A DNA stretch of 64,000 nucleotides from positions 124,001 to 188,000 of the forward strand of contig JAAEQB010000013.1 of assembly GCA_024231975.1 (NCBI GenBank), written 5' to 3'. Shown here in pieces: positions 40,388 through 49,129 of the stretch. The position numbers were made by a program, and so were the translations under genes. Below the pieces are notes generated by a model that worked only from the letters and a program-made list of their open reading frames with translations, was not told the DNA's origin and did not search any database. Source of the stretch: Allobosea sp. (GTDB lineage: Bacteria; Pseudomonadota; Alphaproteobacteria; Rhizobiales; Beijerinckiaceae). How positions within the stretch are numbered: the stretch's first letter is position 1; each line of letters opens with the position of its first letter.

Positions 40388-42760
40388 ATGACGAATCAGC
40401 ATCGGCACGGTGGTCATCATCATGACCATGGCCATCATCACGAACATCCGGGCACTTCAGGGTCCGCGGTGAAGGACCCGGTTTGCGGCATGGTCGTCGA
40501 TCCGGCGACCGCAAAGCATCGTACCGACCACGATGGGCGGTCCTATGTCTTCTGCTCCGCCGGCTGCCATGACAAGTTCGTGGCCAATCCGGCGGCCTAT
40601 GTCGCGGACGATCCTGCGCGAGCTGTTGCCGAACCCGCCCGCAAGGGCACGATCTACACCTGCCCGATGCATCCCGAGATCCGCCAGCCGGGGCCGGGCA
40701 ATTGCCCGATCTGCGGCATGGCGCTCGAACCTGAGATCGCGAGCGCGGAGCAGGGGCCCAGTGCCGAGCTGATCGACATGACCCGCCGCTTCTGGGTCGG
40801 GCTCATTCTCGCCGTGCCGGTATTCCTGCTCGAGATGGGCGGCCATCTCGTCGACCTGCACAGGTGGATCGGCCAGCAGAGCTCGAACTGGGTCCAGCTC
40901 GCGCTGGCGACGCCCGTCGTGCTCTGGGCCGGCTGGCCCTTCTTCCAGCGGGCTTGGGCATCCCTGGTCAATCGCAGCCTGAACATGTTCACGCTGATCG
41001 CGATGGGCACCGGCGTCGCCTGGCTCTACAGCCTGATCGCGACGGTCGCGCCCGGCCTGTTCCCGCCGGTGTTCCGCGGCCACGACGGCTCGGTCGCGGT
41101 CTATTTCGAAGCGGCGGCGGTGATCACCGTCCTGGTCCTGCTCGGGCAGGTGCTCGAACTCAGGGCGCGCGAGCAGACCGGCGGCGCCATCCGGGCCCTG
41201 CTGGACCTGGTGCCGAAGACGGCCCGGCGGGTGCGGGACGATGGCAGCGACGAGGATATCGGCCTCGACACCGTCCATGTCGGCGACCGCCTGCGCGTCC
41301 GGCCCGGCGAGACCGTGCCGGTCGATGGCGAACTGATCGAAGGGCGCAGCTCGGTCGACGAGTCGATGGTCACAGGCGAATCGATGCCGGTCACCAAGGA
41401 GGCGGGCGCCGCGCTGATCGGCGGTACGCTCAACCGTACCGGCGGCTTCATCATGCGCGCCGGCAAGGTCGGCAGCGACACCATGCTCGCCCGTATCGTC
41501 GGCATGGTCGCCGAGGCGCAGCGTTCGCGGGCGCCGATCCAGCGCCTGGCCGATCAGGTCTCCGGCTGGTTCGTCCCGCTGGTCATCGTCATTGCCATCG
41601 CCGCGTTCGTCGCCTGGATGGCGTTCGGGCCGGAGCCGCGCCTCGCGCATGGGATCGTCGCGGCGGTCGCCGTGCTGATCATCGCCTGCCCCTGCGCGCT
41701 CGGGCTGGCGACGCCGATGTCGATCATGGTCGGCGTAGGTCGCGGCGCGCATCTCGGCGTGCTGATCAAGAATGCCGAAGCGCTGGAGCGTTTCGAGAAG
41801 GTCGACACATTGGTCGTCGACAAGACCGGTACATTGACCGAAGGCAAGCCGAAGCTGACCGCGCTCAAGCCGGTCGACGGCTTCGACGAAAGCGAACTGC
41901 TGCGGCTCGCCGCCTCCCTGGAACGCGCCAGCGAGCATCCTCTCGCCGCCGCGATCGTCGACGCCGCCAAGGAACGCGGTCTGTCCTTAGGTGAGGCGCA
42001 GGATTTCGACAGCCCCGTCGGCAAGGGCGTGACCGGCATCGTCGACGGCCGGCGGCTGGTGATCGGCAGCCACCGCATCATGGCCGAGGCCGGTGTCGAT
42101 CTCGCAGCCCCGACCAGCGAAGCCGAGACGCTCAGGGCAGAGGGCGGTACGGTGATCTTCGTCGCCGTCGATGGCCGCGTCGCCGGGCTGCTGGCGATCG
42201 CCGATCCGGTCAAGCCGACCACACAGGCGGCGATCGCGGCGCTGAAAGGCTCCGGCATCCGCGTGGTCATGCTGACCGGCGACAACAAGACCACGGCGCA
42301 GGCGGTGGCGCGCCGGCTCGGCATCGACGAGGTCGAGGCCGAGGTGCTTCCCGAGGACAAGAGCGCCGTGGTGAGCAAGCTGCGCGCGCAGGGCCGGGTC
42401 GTCGCGATGGCTGGCGACGGCGTCAACGACGCGCCGGCGCTCGCGGCAGCGGATGTCGGCATCGCCATGGGAACCGGCACCGATGTCGCGATCGAGAGCG
42501 CTGGCGTGACCCTGCTCAAGGGCGATCTGCAGGGGATCGTCAGGGCGCTCCAGCTCAGCCGGGCGACGATGCGCAACATCCGGCAGAACCTGTTCTTCGC
42601 CTTCATCTACAACGCGGCCGGTGTGCCGGTGGCGGCGGGCGTGCTCTATCCGCTGTTCGGGCTGCTTCTGTCCCCGATCATCGCGGCGGCAGCGATGGCG
42701 CTGTCATCGGTCAGCGTTATCGGCAATGCGCTACGCCTGCGCAGCGTCACGCTCGACTGA
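40388..42760 (+). CDS. copA: CopA-type copper-exporting P1B ATPase
   Basis: A 790-residue P-type ATPase. The N-terminus is His-rich (HGGHHHDHGHHHEH), followed by a YHS/TRASH domain (VKDPVCGMVVDPATAK, about 29-75) and a zinc-ribbon-like metal domain (YTCPMHPEIRQPGPGNCPICGMALEP). The membrane metal site is CPC (434-436, IIACPCALGLATP), the phosphorylated Asp is 478 (DKTGT), and GDGVNDAPAL is the hinge. The usual N-terminal HMA domain is absent. It pumps Cu(I) out of the cytoplasm. Upstream alternative starts are rejected since the His-rich leader begins at this ATG. Confidence 0.95.
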   Translation: MTNQHRHGGHHHDHGHHHEHPGTSGSAVKDPVCGMVVDPATAKHRTDHDGRSYVFCSAGCHDKFVANPAAYVADDPARAVAEPARKGTIYTCPMHPEIRQPGPGNCPICGMALEPEIASAEQGPSAELIDMTRRFWVGLILAVPVFLLEMGGHLVDLHRWIGQQSSNWVQLALATPVVLWAGWPFFQRAWASLVNRSLNMFTLIAMGTGVAWLYSLIATVAPGLFPPVFRGHDGSVAVYFEAAAVITVLVLLGQVLELRAREQTGGAIRALLDLVPKTARRVRDDGSDEDIGLDTVHVGDRLRVRPGETVPVDGELIEGRSSVDESMVTGESMPVTKEAGAALIGGTLNRTGGFIMRAGKVGSDTMLARIVGMVAEAQRSRAPIQRLADQVSGWFVPLVIVIAIAAFVAWMAFGPEPRLAHGIVAAVAVLIIACPCALGLATPMSIMVGVGRGAHLGVLIKNAEALERFEKVDTLVVDKTGTLTEGKPKLTALKPVDGFDESELLRLAASLERASEHPLAAAIVDAAKERGLSLGEAQDFDSPVGKGVTGIVDGRRLVIGSHRIMAEAGVDLAAPTSEAETLRAEGGTVIFVAVDGRVAGLLAIADPVKPTTQAAIAALKGSGIRVVMLTGDNKTTAQAVARRLGIDEVEAEVLPEDKSAVVSKLRAQGRVVAMAGDGVNDAPALAAADVGIAMGTGTDVAIESAGVTLLKGDLQGIVRALQLSRATMRNIRQNLFFAFIYNAAGVPVAAGVLYPLFGLLLSPIIAAAAMALSSVSVIGNALRLRSVTLD

Positions 42761-42797
42761 CGGCAACCGCGACGGAACCCACGACAAGGAGGTCATC

Positions 42798-43277
42798 ATG
42801 ACGAACGAATTCATTCTCTCCCGCCGTGCGCTGCTGCTTGGTGCCGCCGCATTCACGCTGTCGCGTCCTGCCGGCGCCGCCGAGACGCTGCCGAAGATGG
42901 TCGTAACGCGCGATCCGAACTGCGGCTGCTGCGGCAACTGGGTCAAGCATGTGCAGGCGGCCGGCTTCCCGGTCGAGGTGGTCGAGGTCGCGGACGTCAC
43001 GCCGCTGAAGACGAAGCTCGGCGTGCCCGACGCGCTCGCCTCCTGCCACACCGCCGAGGTCGGCGGCTATGTGCTGGAAGGCCACGTCCCGGCCGATGCG
43101 GTCAAGCGCCTGCTCGCCGAGAAGCCGAAAGTGACCGGCCTCGCCGTCGCCGGCATGCCGGTCGGCTCGCCCGGCATGGAAGTGCCCGGTCAGGCGCCCG
43201 ACAGCTACGACGTCGTCGTCTTCTCGGCGGGTCGCCAGAACGTCTTCGCGCGCTATCGCGGGTCGCAGCCGATCTGA
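42798..43277 (+). CDS. DUF411 exported metal-binding protein
   Basis: A 159-residue periplasmic protein. The RR-containing signal LSRRALLLGAAAFTLSRPAGA precedes the DUF411 core, with metal-site Cys in VTRDPNCGCCGNWVKHVQAAGF and SCHTAEVGGYVLEGHVPADAVKRLL. DUF411 proteins are found with copper resistance genes and are thought to bind copper. AAGGAGG (42786-42792) lies before ATG 42798; the gene follows copA by 37 bp in the same operon. Confidence 0.93.
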   Translation: MTNEFILSRRALLLGAAAFTLSRPAGAAETLPKMVVTRDPNCGCCGNWVKHVQAAGFPVEVVEVADVTPLKTKLGVPDALASCHTAEVGGYVLEGHVPADAVKRLLAEKPKVTGLAVAGMPVGSPGMEVPGQAPDSYDVVVFSAGRQNVFARYRGSQPI

Positions 43278-43307
43278 CGATCCCTTGTCCGCAGCGGAAC
43301 GACAGTC

Positions 43308-44231
43308 TCAGTCGAGGTCTGTCCGCTGGCCGGTCCGGAACAGCTCCAATATGATCTCCCGCGCCCAGCGCAGCATGGCGTTCTGGGCGTGACGCCGGCT
43401 CCAGTGCAGTGCGACGCTGAAATCGCGCTGCGGCAGGGCCGGTTCGAGCAGCGCGAAGGCACCGATCGGCTCGAGGTGCAGGCCGATCTGGCGTGGCATC
43501 AGCACGGCGAGATCGGTGGCGCGGATGATCGGCGGCAGCGCCATGAAGCTGGAGACGACCAGCCGGATGCGCGGGTCGAGATGCAGCATCTCCAGCATCC
43601 GCTCCGTCTGGGCATGCGAGCGCACGGCGACGAAGTCGAGCTTCGCGATGGCTTCCGCGCTGAGCGCGCCGTCGACAGACTGGCGCGTGACCGGGTGATC
43701 GGCGCGCACGAAAACCTGGTAGCGGTCGCTGAGCATCTCCGCATGGGCGGTGCCGCCCACGGTCGGCAGGAAGCCGAGCGCGAAATGCAGCTGGCCATTG
43801 TCGAGCGCCTCGGAGATCGCCTCGTGCGGCCAGGCGCGAGCGGTGATGCGCAGGTTCGGCGCGATTTCGCGGAAGGTCGTCATCAGCGGCGGCAGGAAGC
43901 GCCCCTCGCCGATATCGCTGAGATGCAGGCGGAGTTCGGCGTCCGTCGTGGCGGGGTCGAAGTGCTCACCCTCGTTGAGGCCCGCTTCCAGCAGGGCCAG
44001 CCCCGCCTGGACCGAATGCGCGAGGCGCTCGGAGCGGGCGGTCGGCCTGACGCCGCCGGCGACGCGCTCGAACAGCGGGTCGCGCAGCAGGAGGCGCAGC
44101 CGCGTCAGGGCCTGGCTCGTCGCCGGTTGCGACAGGCCGAGTTCCTCGGCGGCGCGGCTGACATTGCGGGTGCGGTAGACCGCATCGAACAGCCTCAGCA
44201 GGTTCAGGTCGATCGAATCGATATTCGCCAT
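43308..44231 (-). CDS. LysR-family regulator divergent from benzoylformate decarboxylase
   Basis: A 307-residue LysR protein. The HTH is at residues 9-35 (LNLLRLFDAVYRTRNVSRAAEELGLSQPATSQALTRLR), followed by the ligand-binding domain. The start at 44231 gives the NahR/PcaQ-like beginning NIDSIDLNLLRLFDAVY. It is divergent from the decarboxylase gene across 79 bp and should activate it in response to an aromatic acid (inferred). Confidence 0.93.
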   Translation of the reverse strand: MANIDSIDLNLLRLFDAVYRTRNVSRAAEELGLSQPATSQALTRLRLLLRDPLFERVAGGVRPTARSERLAHSVQAGLALLEAGLNEGEHFDPATTDAELRLHLSDIGEGRFLPPLMTTFREIAPNLRITARAWPHEAISEALDNGQLHFALGFLPTVGGTAHAEMLSDRYQVFVRADHPVTRQSVDGALSAEAIAKLDFVAVRSHAQTERMLEMLHLDPRIRLVVSSFMALPPIIRATDLAVLMPRQIGLHLEPIGAFALLEPALPQRDFSVALHWSRRHAQNAMLRWAREIILELFRTGQRTDLD

Positions 44232-44310
44232 GCTTATAAGACTTAGTCGCCTCATCTAATTGAGCAATGGCCGGTAGAGCGCCACAGTGTCTCCGATCCG
44301 AGGGACGCGC

Positions 44311-45924
44311 ATGCCAGCCGACAACACATCCTCCCCTGCCCGCCCGAGCGTCCGCGAGGCCGTGCTCGACCTGTTGCGCCAGCTTGGGATCGACACGGTC
44401 TTCGGCAATCCCGGCTCGACCGAACTGCCGATGTTCCGGGAGTACCCGGAAGACTTCCGCTATGTGCTCGGCCTGCAGGAAGCGGTCGTGGTCGGCATGG
44501 CCGACGGCTATGCCCAGGCGACGCGCAATGCCGCGCTGGTCAACCTGCATTCGGCCGCCGGCGTCGGCCATGCCATGGGCAACATCTTCACCGCGTTCAA
44601 GAACCAGACGCCGCTCTTGATCACCGCCGGCCAGCAGGCCCGCTCGATCCTGCCCTTCGACCCCTTCCTCGCCTCGGTGCAGGCGACCGAGCTGCCGAAG
44701 CCCTATGTCAAATGGGCGATCGAACCGGCGCGCGGCGCCGACCTGCCGCTTGCCCTGGCGCGAGCCTATCACATCGCGATGCAGCCGCCGCGCGGCCCGG
44801 TCTTCATCTCGATCCCGGCCGATGACTGGGAGCAGCCGAGCGAGTTCGTCGTCCCGCGCCGCGTCAGCCGGGCGCTGGCGCCGGCGCCGGACGCGATCGC
44901 CGCGATCGCCGAACGCCTCAACGCCAGCAAGCGGCCGGCCTTTGTCGTTGGCGCCGGCGTCGCACGCGACCTGGCGGTAGACGATGTCGTCGCGCTGGCC
45001 GAGCGTCATCAGGCCTCGGTCTATGTCCCGCCGATGTGCGCGCGCTGCGGCTTCCCCGAGCGCCATCCCCAGTTCTGCGGCTTCCTGCCGGCGATGCGCG
45101 AGAAGATCGTCGAGCGCCTGGCGCCGCACGACTTCATCCTGGTGCTCGGCGCACCGGCCTTCACCTATCATGTCGAGGGCAACGGACCACATGTCCCCCC
45201 GGGCGCGCAGCTCGCGCAGATCGTCGACGATCCGCAGCAGGCGGCCTGGGCGCCGGTCGGCGACAGCGTCATCGCCAGCCTCGATCTCGGCGTGCGGGCG
45301 CTGCTCGCCGCGAGCGCCCCCCAGGCCGGACGCGAGGCGGCGCGAACCCGTCCCGCCCCGCCGGCGCCCACGCCCGGCGTGCCGATGTCGGCGGCCTATG
45401 CGCTCTCGGTGATCGACCGCGAACGTCATGCCGACGATGTCGTGGTCGAGGAGGCGCCGAGCACGCGCTCGACCATCCAGACCTATCTGCCGATGAGTGG
45501 CGCCGACAGCTTCTACACGATGGCGAGCGGCGGGCTCGGGCACAGCATGCCGGCAGCGGTCGGCATCGCGCTGGCACGCCAGCGGATGAAGCTGCCGGGC
45601 CGGGTGATCGCGCTGATCGGCGACGGCTCCAGCCTCTATTCGATCCAGGCGCTCTACAGCGCCGCGCAGCTCAACCTGCCAATGACCTTCCTGATCCTCA
45701 ACAACCGCCGCTATGCGGCGCTGCAGGATTTCGCGCCGGTGTTCGGCTACGCGCCGAACGACAAGCCGGCCGGGACCGAACTGCCCGGCATCCATTTCAC
45801 GCAACTGGCCGGCGGCCAGGGCGTGCCGGGGGAGCGTGTCGAACGGCCAGAGGATCTCGCCCCGCGCCTGCGCGCCGCCTTTGCTGCGTCCGGCCCGAAC
45901 CTGATCGACATCGTGATCGCCTGA
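44311..45924 (+). CDS. mdlC: Benzoylformate decarboxylase, thiamine-diphosphate dependent
   Basis: A 537-residue ThDP enzyme closely resembling Pseudomonas MdlC: FGNPGSTELPMFREYPEDFRYVLGLQEAVVVGMADGYAQAT and VNLHSAAGVGHAMGN. Key residues are kept: Ser 36 (NPGS), His 80 (LHSAAG) and His 287 (TYHVEG), matching Ser 26, His 70 and His 281. The cofactor motif is GDGSSLYSIQAL ending in LNN. It converts benzoylformate or a similar 2-keto acid to an aldehyde. It is followed 17 bp later by an aldehyde dehydrogenase. ATG 44311 fits the family start better than a GTG at 44287. Confidence 0.92.
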   Translation: MPADNTSSPARPSVREAVLDLLRQLGIDTVFGNPGSTELPMFREYPEDFRYVLGLQEAVVVGMADGYAQATRNAALVNLHSAAGVGHAMGNIFTAFKNQTPLLITAGQQARSILPFDPFLASVQATELPKPYVKWAIEPARGADLPLALARAYHIAMQPPRGPVFISIPADDWEQPSEFVVPRRVSRALAPAPDAIAAIAERLNASKRPAFVVGAGVARDLAVDDVVALAERHQASVYVPPMCARCGFPERHPQFCGFLPAMREKIVERLAPHDFILVLGAPAFTYHVEGNGPHVPPGAQLAQIVDDPQQAAWAPVGDSVIASLDLGVRALLAASAPQAGREAARTRPAPPAPTPGVPMSAAYALSVIDRERHADDVVVEEAPSTRSTIQTYLPMSGADSFYTMASGGLGHSMPAAVGIALARQRMKLPGRVIALIGDGSSLYSIQALYSAAQLNLPMTFLILNNRRYAALQDFAPVFGYAPNDKPAGTELPGIHFTQLAGGQGVPGERVERPEDLAPRLRAAFAASGPNLIDIVIA

Positions 45925-45941
45925 GCTTCGAGGATCGAGAG

Positions 45942-47396
45942 ATGACCGAAACCATCAACCTACTGATCGACGGCAAGGCAGTCGCGGCGACCGGCGGGCG
46001 CGTCTTCGAGCGTCGCAACCCGCTCGACGGCTCCGTCGCCAGCCGAGCCGCCGCGGCGACGCCTGACGATGCGCGTGCAGCGATCGATGCCGCCGCCCGC
46101 GCCTTCCCGGCCTGGTCGCAGACACCGCCGGCCAAGCGCCGCGAATTGCTGGTCAAGTGCGCGCATGCGCTCGAAGCCCGCGCTGCCGATTTCACCGCCG
46201 CGATGTCGGCCGAGACCGGCGCCTCCGCCATCTGGGCTGGCTTCAACGTCCATCTCGCCGCCGACATGCTGATCGAGGCGGCGGCGCTGACGACGCAGAT
46301 CAGCGGCGAGGTGATCCCCTCCAATGTCCCGGGCAGCCTCGCCATGGCGGTGCGCCAGCCGGCCGGCGTCGTGCTCGGCATGGCGCCATGGAACGCGCCG
46401 GTCATCCTCGCCACCCGCGCCGTCGCGGTGCCGCTCGCCTGCGGCAACACCGTCGTGCTGAAGGGCTCCGAGCTCTGCCCGCGCACGCATGGGCTGATCA
46501 TCGCGGCGCTGCAGGAGGCGGGACTGCCCGAGGGCGTCGTCAACTTTGTCACCAGTGCGCCTGAGGACGCCGCCGAGGTGGTGGCGGCGATGGTCGGCCA
46601 TCCCGCCGTCCGCCGGGTCAACTTCACCGGCTCGACCCATGTCGGGCGCATCATCGCAAAACTCTGCGCCGAGCATCTGAAGCCGGTGGTGCTCGAACTC
46701 GGCGGCAAGGCCCCTGCCCTCGTGCTCGACGATGCCGATCTCGATGCGGCCGTCGCCGGCATCGCCTTCGGCGCCTTCGCCAATTCCGGCCAGATCTGCA
46801 TGTCGACCGAGCGCATCGTCGTCGACAGCAGTGTTGCCGACGACTTCGTCGCGCGCCTCGCCGCAAAAGCGCAGAAGCTTCCGCTCGGCGATCCCCGCAA
46901 GGGGCCGGTGGTGCTCGGCTCCGTTGTCGACATGAAGGCGGTCGAGCGCTGCAATGCCCTGATCGACGACGCGCTCGCCAAGGGCGCGACGCTGGTCTGC
47001 GGCGGCAAGTCCGAGACGACCTTGTTCCCGGCGACGCTGCTCGACCACATCACCCCGGCGATGCGGATCTATGGCGAGGAGAGTTTTGGCCCGGTCAAGG
47101 CGATCGTGCGCGTCGACGGCGAGGAGGCGGCGATCGCTTGCGCCAACGATAACCCCTATGGGCTCTCGGCCGCCGTCTTCACCGGCGACACGGCGCGCGG
47201 CTGGCGCGTCGCGGCGCGCATCGAATCCGGCATCTGCCATGTCAACGGCCCGACCGTGCACGACGAGGCGCAGATGCCATTCGGCGGCGTCAAGAACAGC
47301 GGCTATGGCCGCTTCGGCGGGCGCGCCGGCATCGAGGCCTTCACCGAGTTGCGCTGGCTGACGCTGCAGACCACGCCGCGCCACTATCCGTTCTAG
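45942..47396 (+). CDS. NAD(P)-dependent aldehyde dehydrogenase (benzaldehyde/salicylaldehyde type)
   Basis: A 484-residue ALDH. General base Glu 252 (LELGGKAP) and nucleophile Cys 286 (SGQICMSTERI) are present, with NFTGSTHVGRIIAKLCAEHLKP and the C-terminal MPFGGVKNSGYGRFGGRAGIEAFTELRW. The SGQICMSTER variant is common in vanillin/salicylaldehyde dehydrogenases. It should oxidise the aldehyde made by the decarboxylase to a benzoate. The next gene begins 5 bp downstream. Confidence 0.94.
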   Translation: MTETINLLIDGKAVAATGGRVFERRNPLDGSVASRAAAATPDDARAAIDAAARAFPAWSQTPPAKRRELLVKCAHALEARAADFTAAMSAETGASAIWAGFNVHLAADMLIEAAALTTQISGEVIPSNVPGSLAMAVRQPAGVVLGMAPWNAPVILATRAVAVPLACGNTVVLKGSELCPRTHGLIIAALQEAGLPEGVVNFVTSAPEDAAEVVAAMVGHPAVRRVNFTGSTHVGRIIAKLCAEHLKPVVLELGGKAPALVLDDADLDAAVAGIAFGAFANSGQICMSTERIVVDSSVADDFVARLAAKAQKLPLGDPRKGPVVLGSVVDMKAVERCNALIDDALAKGATLVCGGKSETTLFPATLLDHITPAMRIYGEESFGPVKAIVRVDGEEAAIACANDNPYGLSAAVFTGDTARGWRVAARIESGICHVNGPTVHDEAQMPFGGVKNSGYGRFGGRAGIEAFTELRWLTLQTTPRHYPF

Positions 47397-47401
47397 GCGC
47401 G

Positions 47402-48328
47402 ATGATGAGCCCGATCCGGATCTCGATTCTCGGCGCCGGCGCGATGGGCTCGCTGTTCGGCGGGCTCCTCGCCGAGGCCGGCCACGCGGTCGAGCTCATC
47501 GACGTCAACCCGGCCCAGATCGCCGCGGTCCGCGAGCGTGGCCTGCTAATCCGCAACGATGCCGGCGAACGGCGGCTCAAGCTCCCGATCTTGCGGCCGC
47601 AGGAGGCGACGACGCAGCCGGACTGGCTGATCGTCTTCACCAAGGCGATGCATACGCAAGGCGCACTGGAGTCCGCGCGGCATCTCATCGGTCCGCAGAC
47701 CCGTCTGCTCAGCCTGCAAAACGGCCTCGGCAACGCCGAAAAGCTGATGGCCTTCGCCGATGCCTCGCGCATCGCCATCGGCATGACCACCGTCCCGGCC
47801 GATCTCGTCGCGCCCGGCGAGGTGCATTCGCATGGCGAAAGCAAGACCCGCGTCGTCATGGTCGACGGCAGCACGGCCGCCGCGCTCGATAAGCTGGCGT
47901 CCGCGCTGGACGCGGCCGGGCTGCCCTGCGCGGTCGATCCCGATGCCATCGTCGCGATCTGGGAGAAGGTCGCCTTCAATGTCGCCCTGAACAGCCTGTG
48001 CGCGGTGACGCAGCGCACGGTCGGCGGCCTCGGCAGCGCATCCGAAGGGCGCCGACTCGCCCATGCCGTCGCGAGCGAGGTTCTGGCGGTGGCACAGGCG
48101 GAGGGTCTCGCGGTCTTAGCCCAGCGCACCCATGCGACCATCGATCATGCGCTCGACCATCATGGCGGGCACAAGCCGTCGATGCTGCAGGACCTGCTGG
48201 CGAAGCGCCCGACCGAGATCGAGACGCTGAACGGCGCGGTCGTTCGTATCGCCGAAAATCACGCCATCGCAGCGCCGCGGACCGAAGCACTCTACGCCCT
48301 CGTGAAAATGGCGGAGCAGAGCGCATGA
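47402..48328 (+). CDS. Ketopantoate-reductase-family dehydrogenase, possibly D-mandelate dehydrogenase
   Basis: A 308-residue protein of the PanE/ApbA fold: Rossmann motif ILGAGAMGSLFGGLLAEAGH, FTKAMHTQGAL and NGLGNAEKL, and the catalytic Lys in WEKVAFNVALNSLCAVT. PanE reduces ketopantoate, but this gene is in a decarboxylase/aldehyde dehydrogenase operon. Some D-mandelate dehydrogenases belong to the same family, which would make D-mandelate to benzoylformate the first step. That assignment is an inference; housekeeping PanE is the alternative. Confidence 0.85.
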   Translation: MMSPIRISILGAGAMGSLFGGLLAEAGHAVELIDVNPAQIAAVRERGLLIRNDAGERRLKLPILRPQEATTQPDWLIVFTKAMHTQGALESARHLIGPQTRLLSLQNGLGNAEKLMAFADASRIAIGMTTVPADLVAPGEVHSHGESKTRVVMVDGSTAAALDKLASALDAAGLPCAVDPDAIVAIWEKVAFNVALNSLCAVTQRTVGGLGSASEGRRLAHAVASEVLAVAQAEGLAVLAQRTHATIDHALDHHGGHKPSMLQDLLAKRPTEIETLNGAVVRIAENHAIAAPRTEALYALVKMAEQSA

Positions 48329-48394
48329 GCGGCTTTTGGATCATCCGCGAGAGAGGCGTCCAGGCGCTACGTCCGCCGATCAATTTTCCAGTTG

Positions 48395-48421
48395 CATGTT
48401 ATTTAACATGTGAAATAATTT
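48395..48421. promoter_or_regulatory. Overlapping dyads upstream of the first TRAP operon
   Basis: CATGTTA-TT-TAACATG (48395-48410) is a 7-bp-arm dyad, overlapped by TTATTT-N8-AAATAA. The stretch is sharply AT-rich in GC-rich DNA, 160-186 bp before the DctQ-like gene. It is a likely operator; which regulator binds is unknown. Confidence 0.6.
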
Positions 48422-48580
48422 TCGAAGCGCCGGGCGAAGAGGGATCGCGCGGCTGACGGCATGCAGGGGAGCAGGCTCCGGCCTCCTTTCTTGCGAACCA
48501 TCACAGGGGCGGAGGATCCGCCTGGCGGTCGGAACGCGCGGAAGCAAGCGCGCCGATGGCGGACAAGGGGAGGAAGGCCG

Positions 48581-49129
48581 ATGCAGGAACCCGTGCCGGG
48601 CGTGCCGGCGAACGATCCGATCATCTTCGGGCCGTCGGGGCGCGTGCTGCTGGCGGTCGCCAAGGTCCTGGCGATCATCGGCGGGCTGCTCTTCGTCGGC
48701 CTCGTCGTGATGTCGATCGTCTCGATCGTAGGCCGCAAGCTGCTATCGGCGCCCGTTCCCGGCGATGTCGAGCTGCTGCAGATGATCGCGGCCGCGGCCT
48801 CCGCCGCCTTCTTCGCCTATTGCCATCTCAACCATGGCGACGTGAAGGTCGACTTCTTCACCGCCGCCGCCCCGCCCTGGGTCAACCATGCGCTCGACGC
48901 CTTCGGCTCGCTGCTGGTCGGGCTGGTCGGGGCCGTGCTGACCTGGCGCGTCTATGTCGGCGCCATCGGCGTCCGCGAGGACGGTGAAACCTCGGCGATC
49001 CTGGATATTCCGATCTGGTGGGCGCAGATCGCCATGGTTCCGGGTTTCGTGATGCTGACGCTGGCGGGGCTCTACATGGCAGCGCGCCATGCCCAGGAAG
49101 CGGCGCGTCGCGGGGAGATCCACCGATGA
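48581..49129 (+). CDS. TRAP transporter small membrane subunit (DctQ-like), system 1
   Basis: A 182-residue protein with four predicted helices (VLAIIGGLLFVGLVVMSIVSIVGRKLL first) and the DctQ-typical GDVELLQMIAAAASAAFFAYCHLNHGDVKVDFF. GGGGAGGAAGG stands just before ATG 48581, so upstream in-frame starts are not needed. It overlaps the large-subunit gene by 4 bp. Together with DctM- and DctP-like proteins it forms an ion-driven high-affinity importer for organic acids. Confidence 0.93.
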   Translation: MQEPVPGVPANDPIIFGPSGRVLLAVAKVLAIIGGLLFVGLVVMSIVSIVGRKLLSAPVPGDVELLQMIAAAASAAFFAYCHLNHGDVKVDFFTAAAPPWVNHALDAFGSLLVGLVGAVLTWRVYVGAIGVREDGETSAILDIPIWWAQIAMVPGFVMLTLAGLYMAARHAQEAARRGEIHR

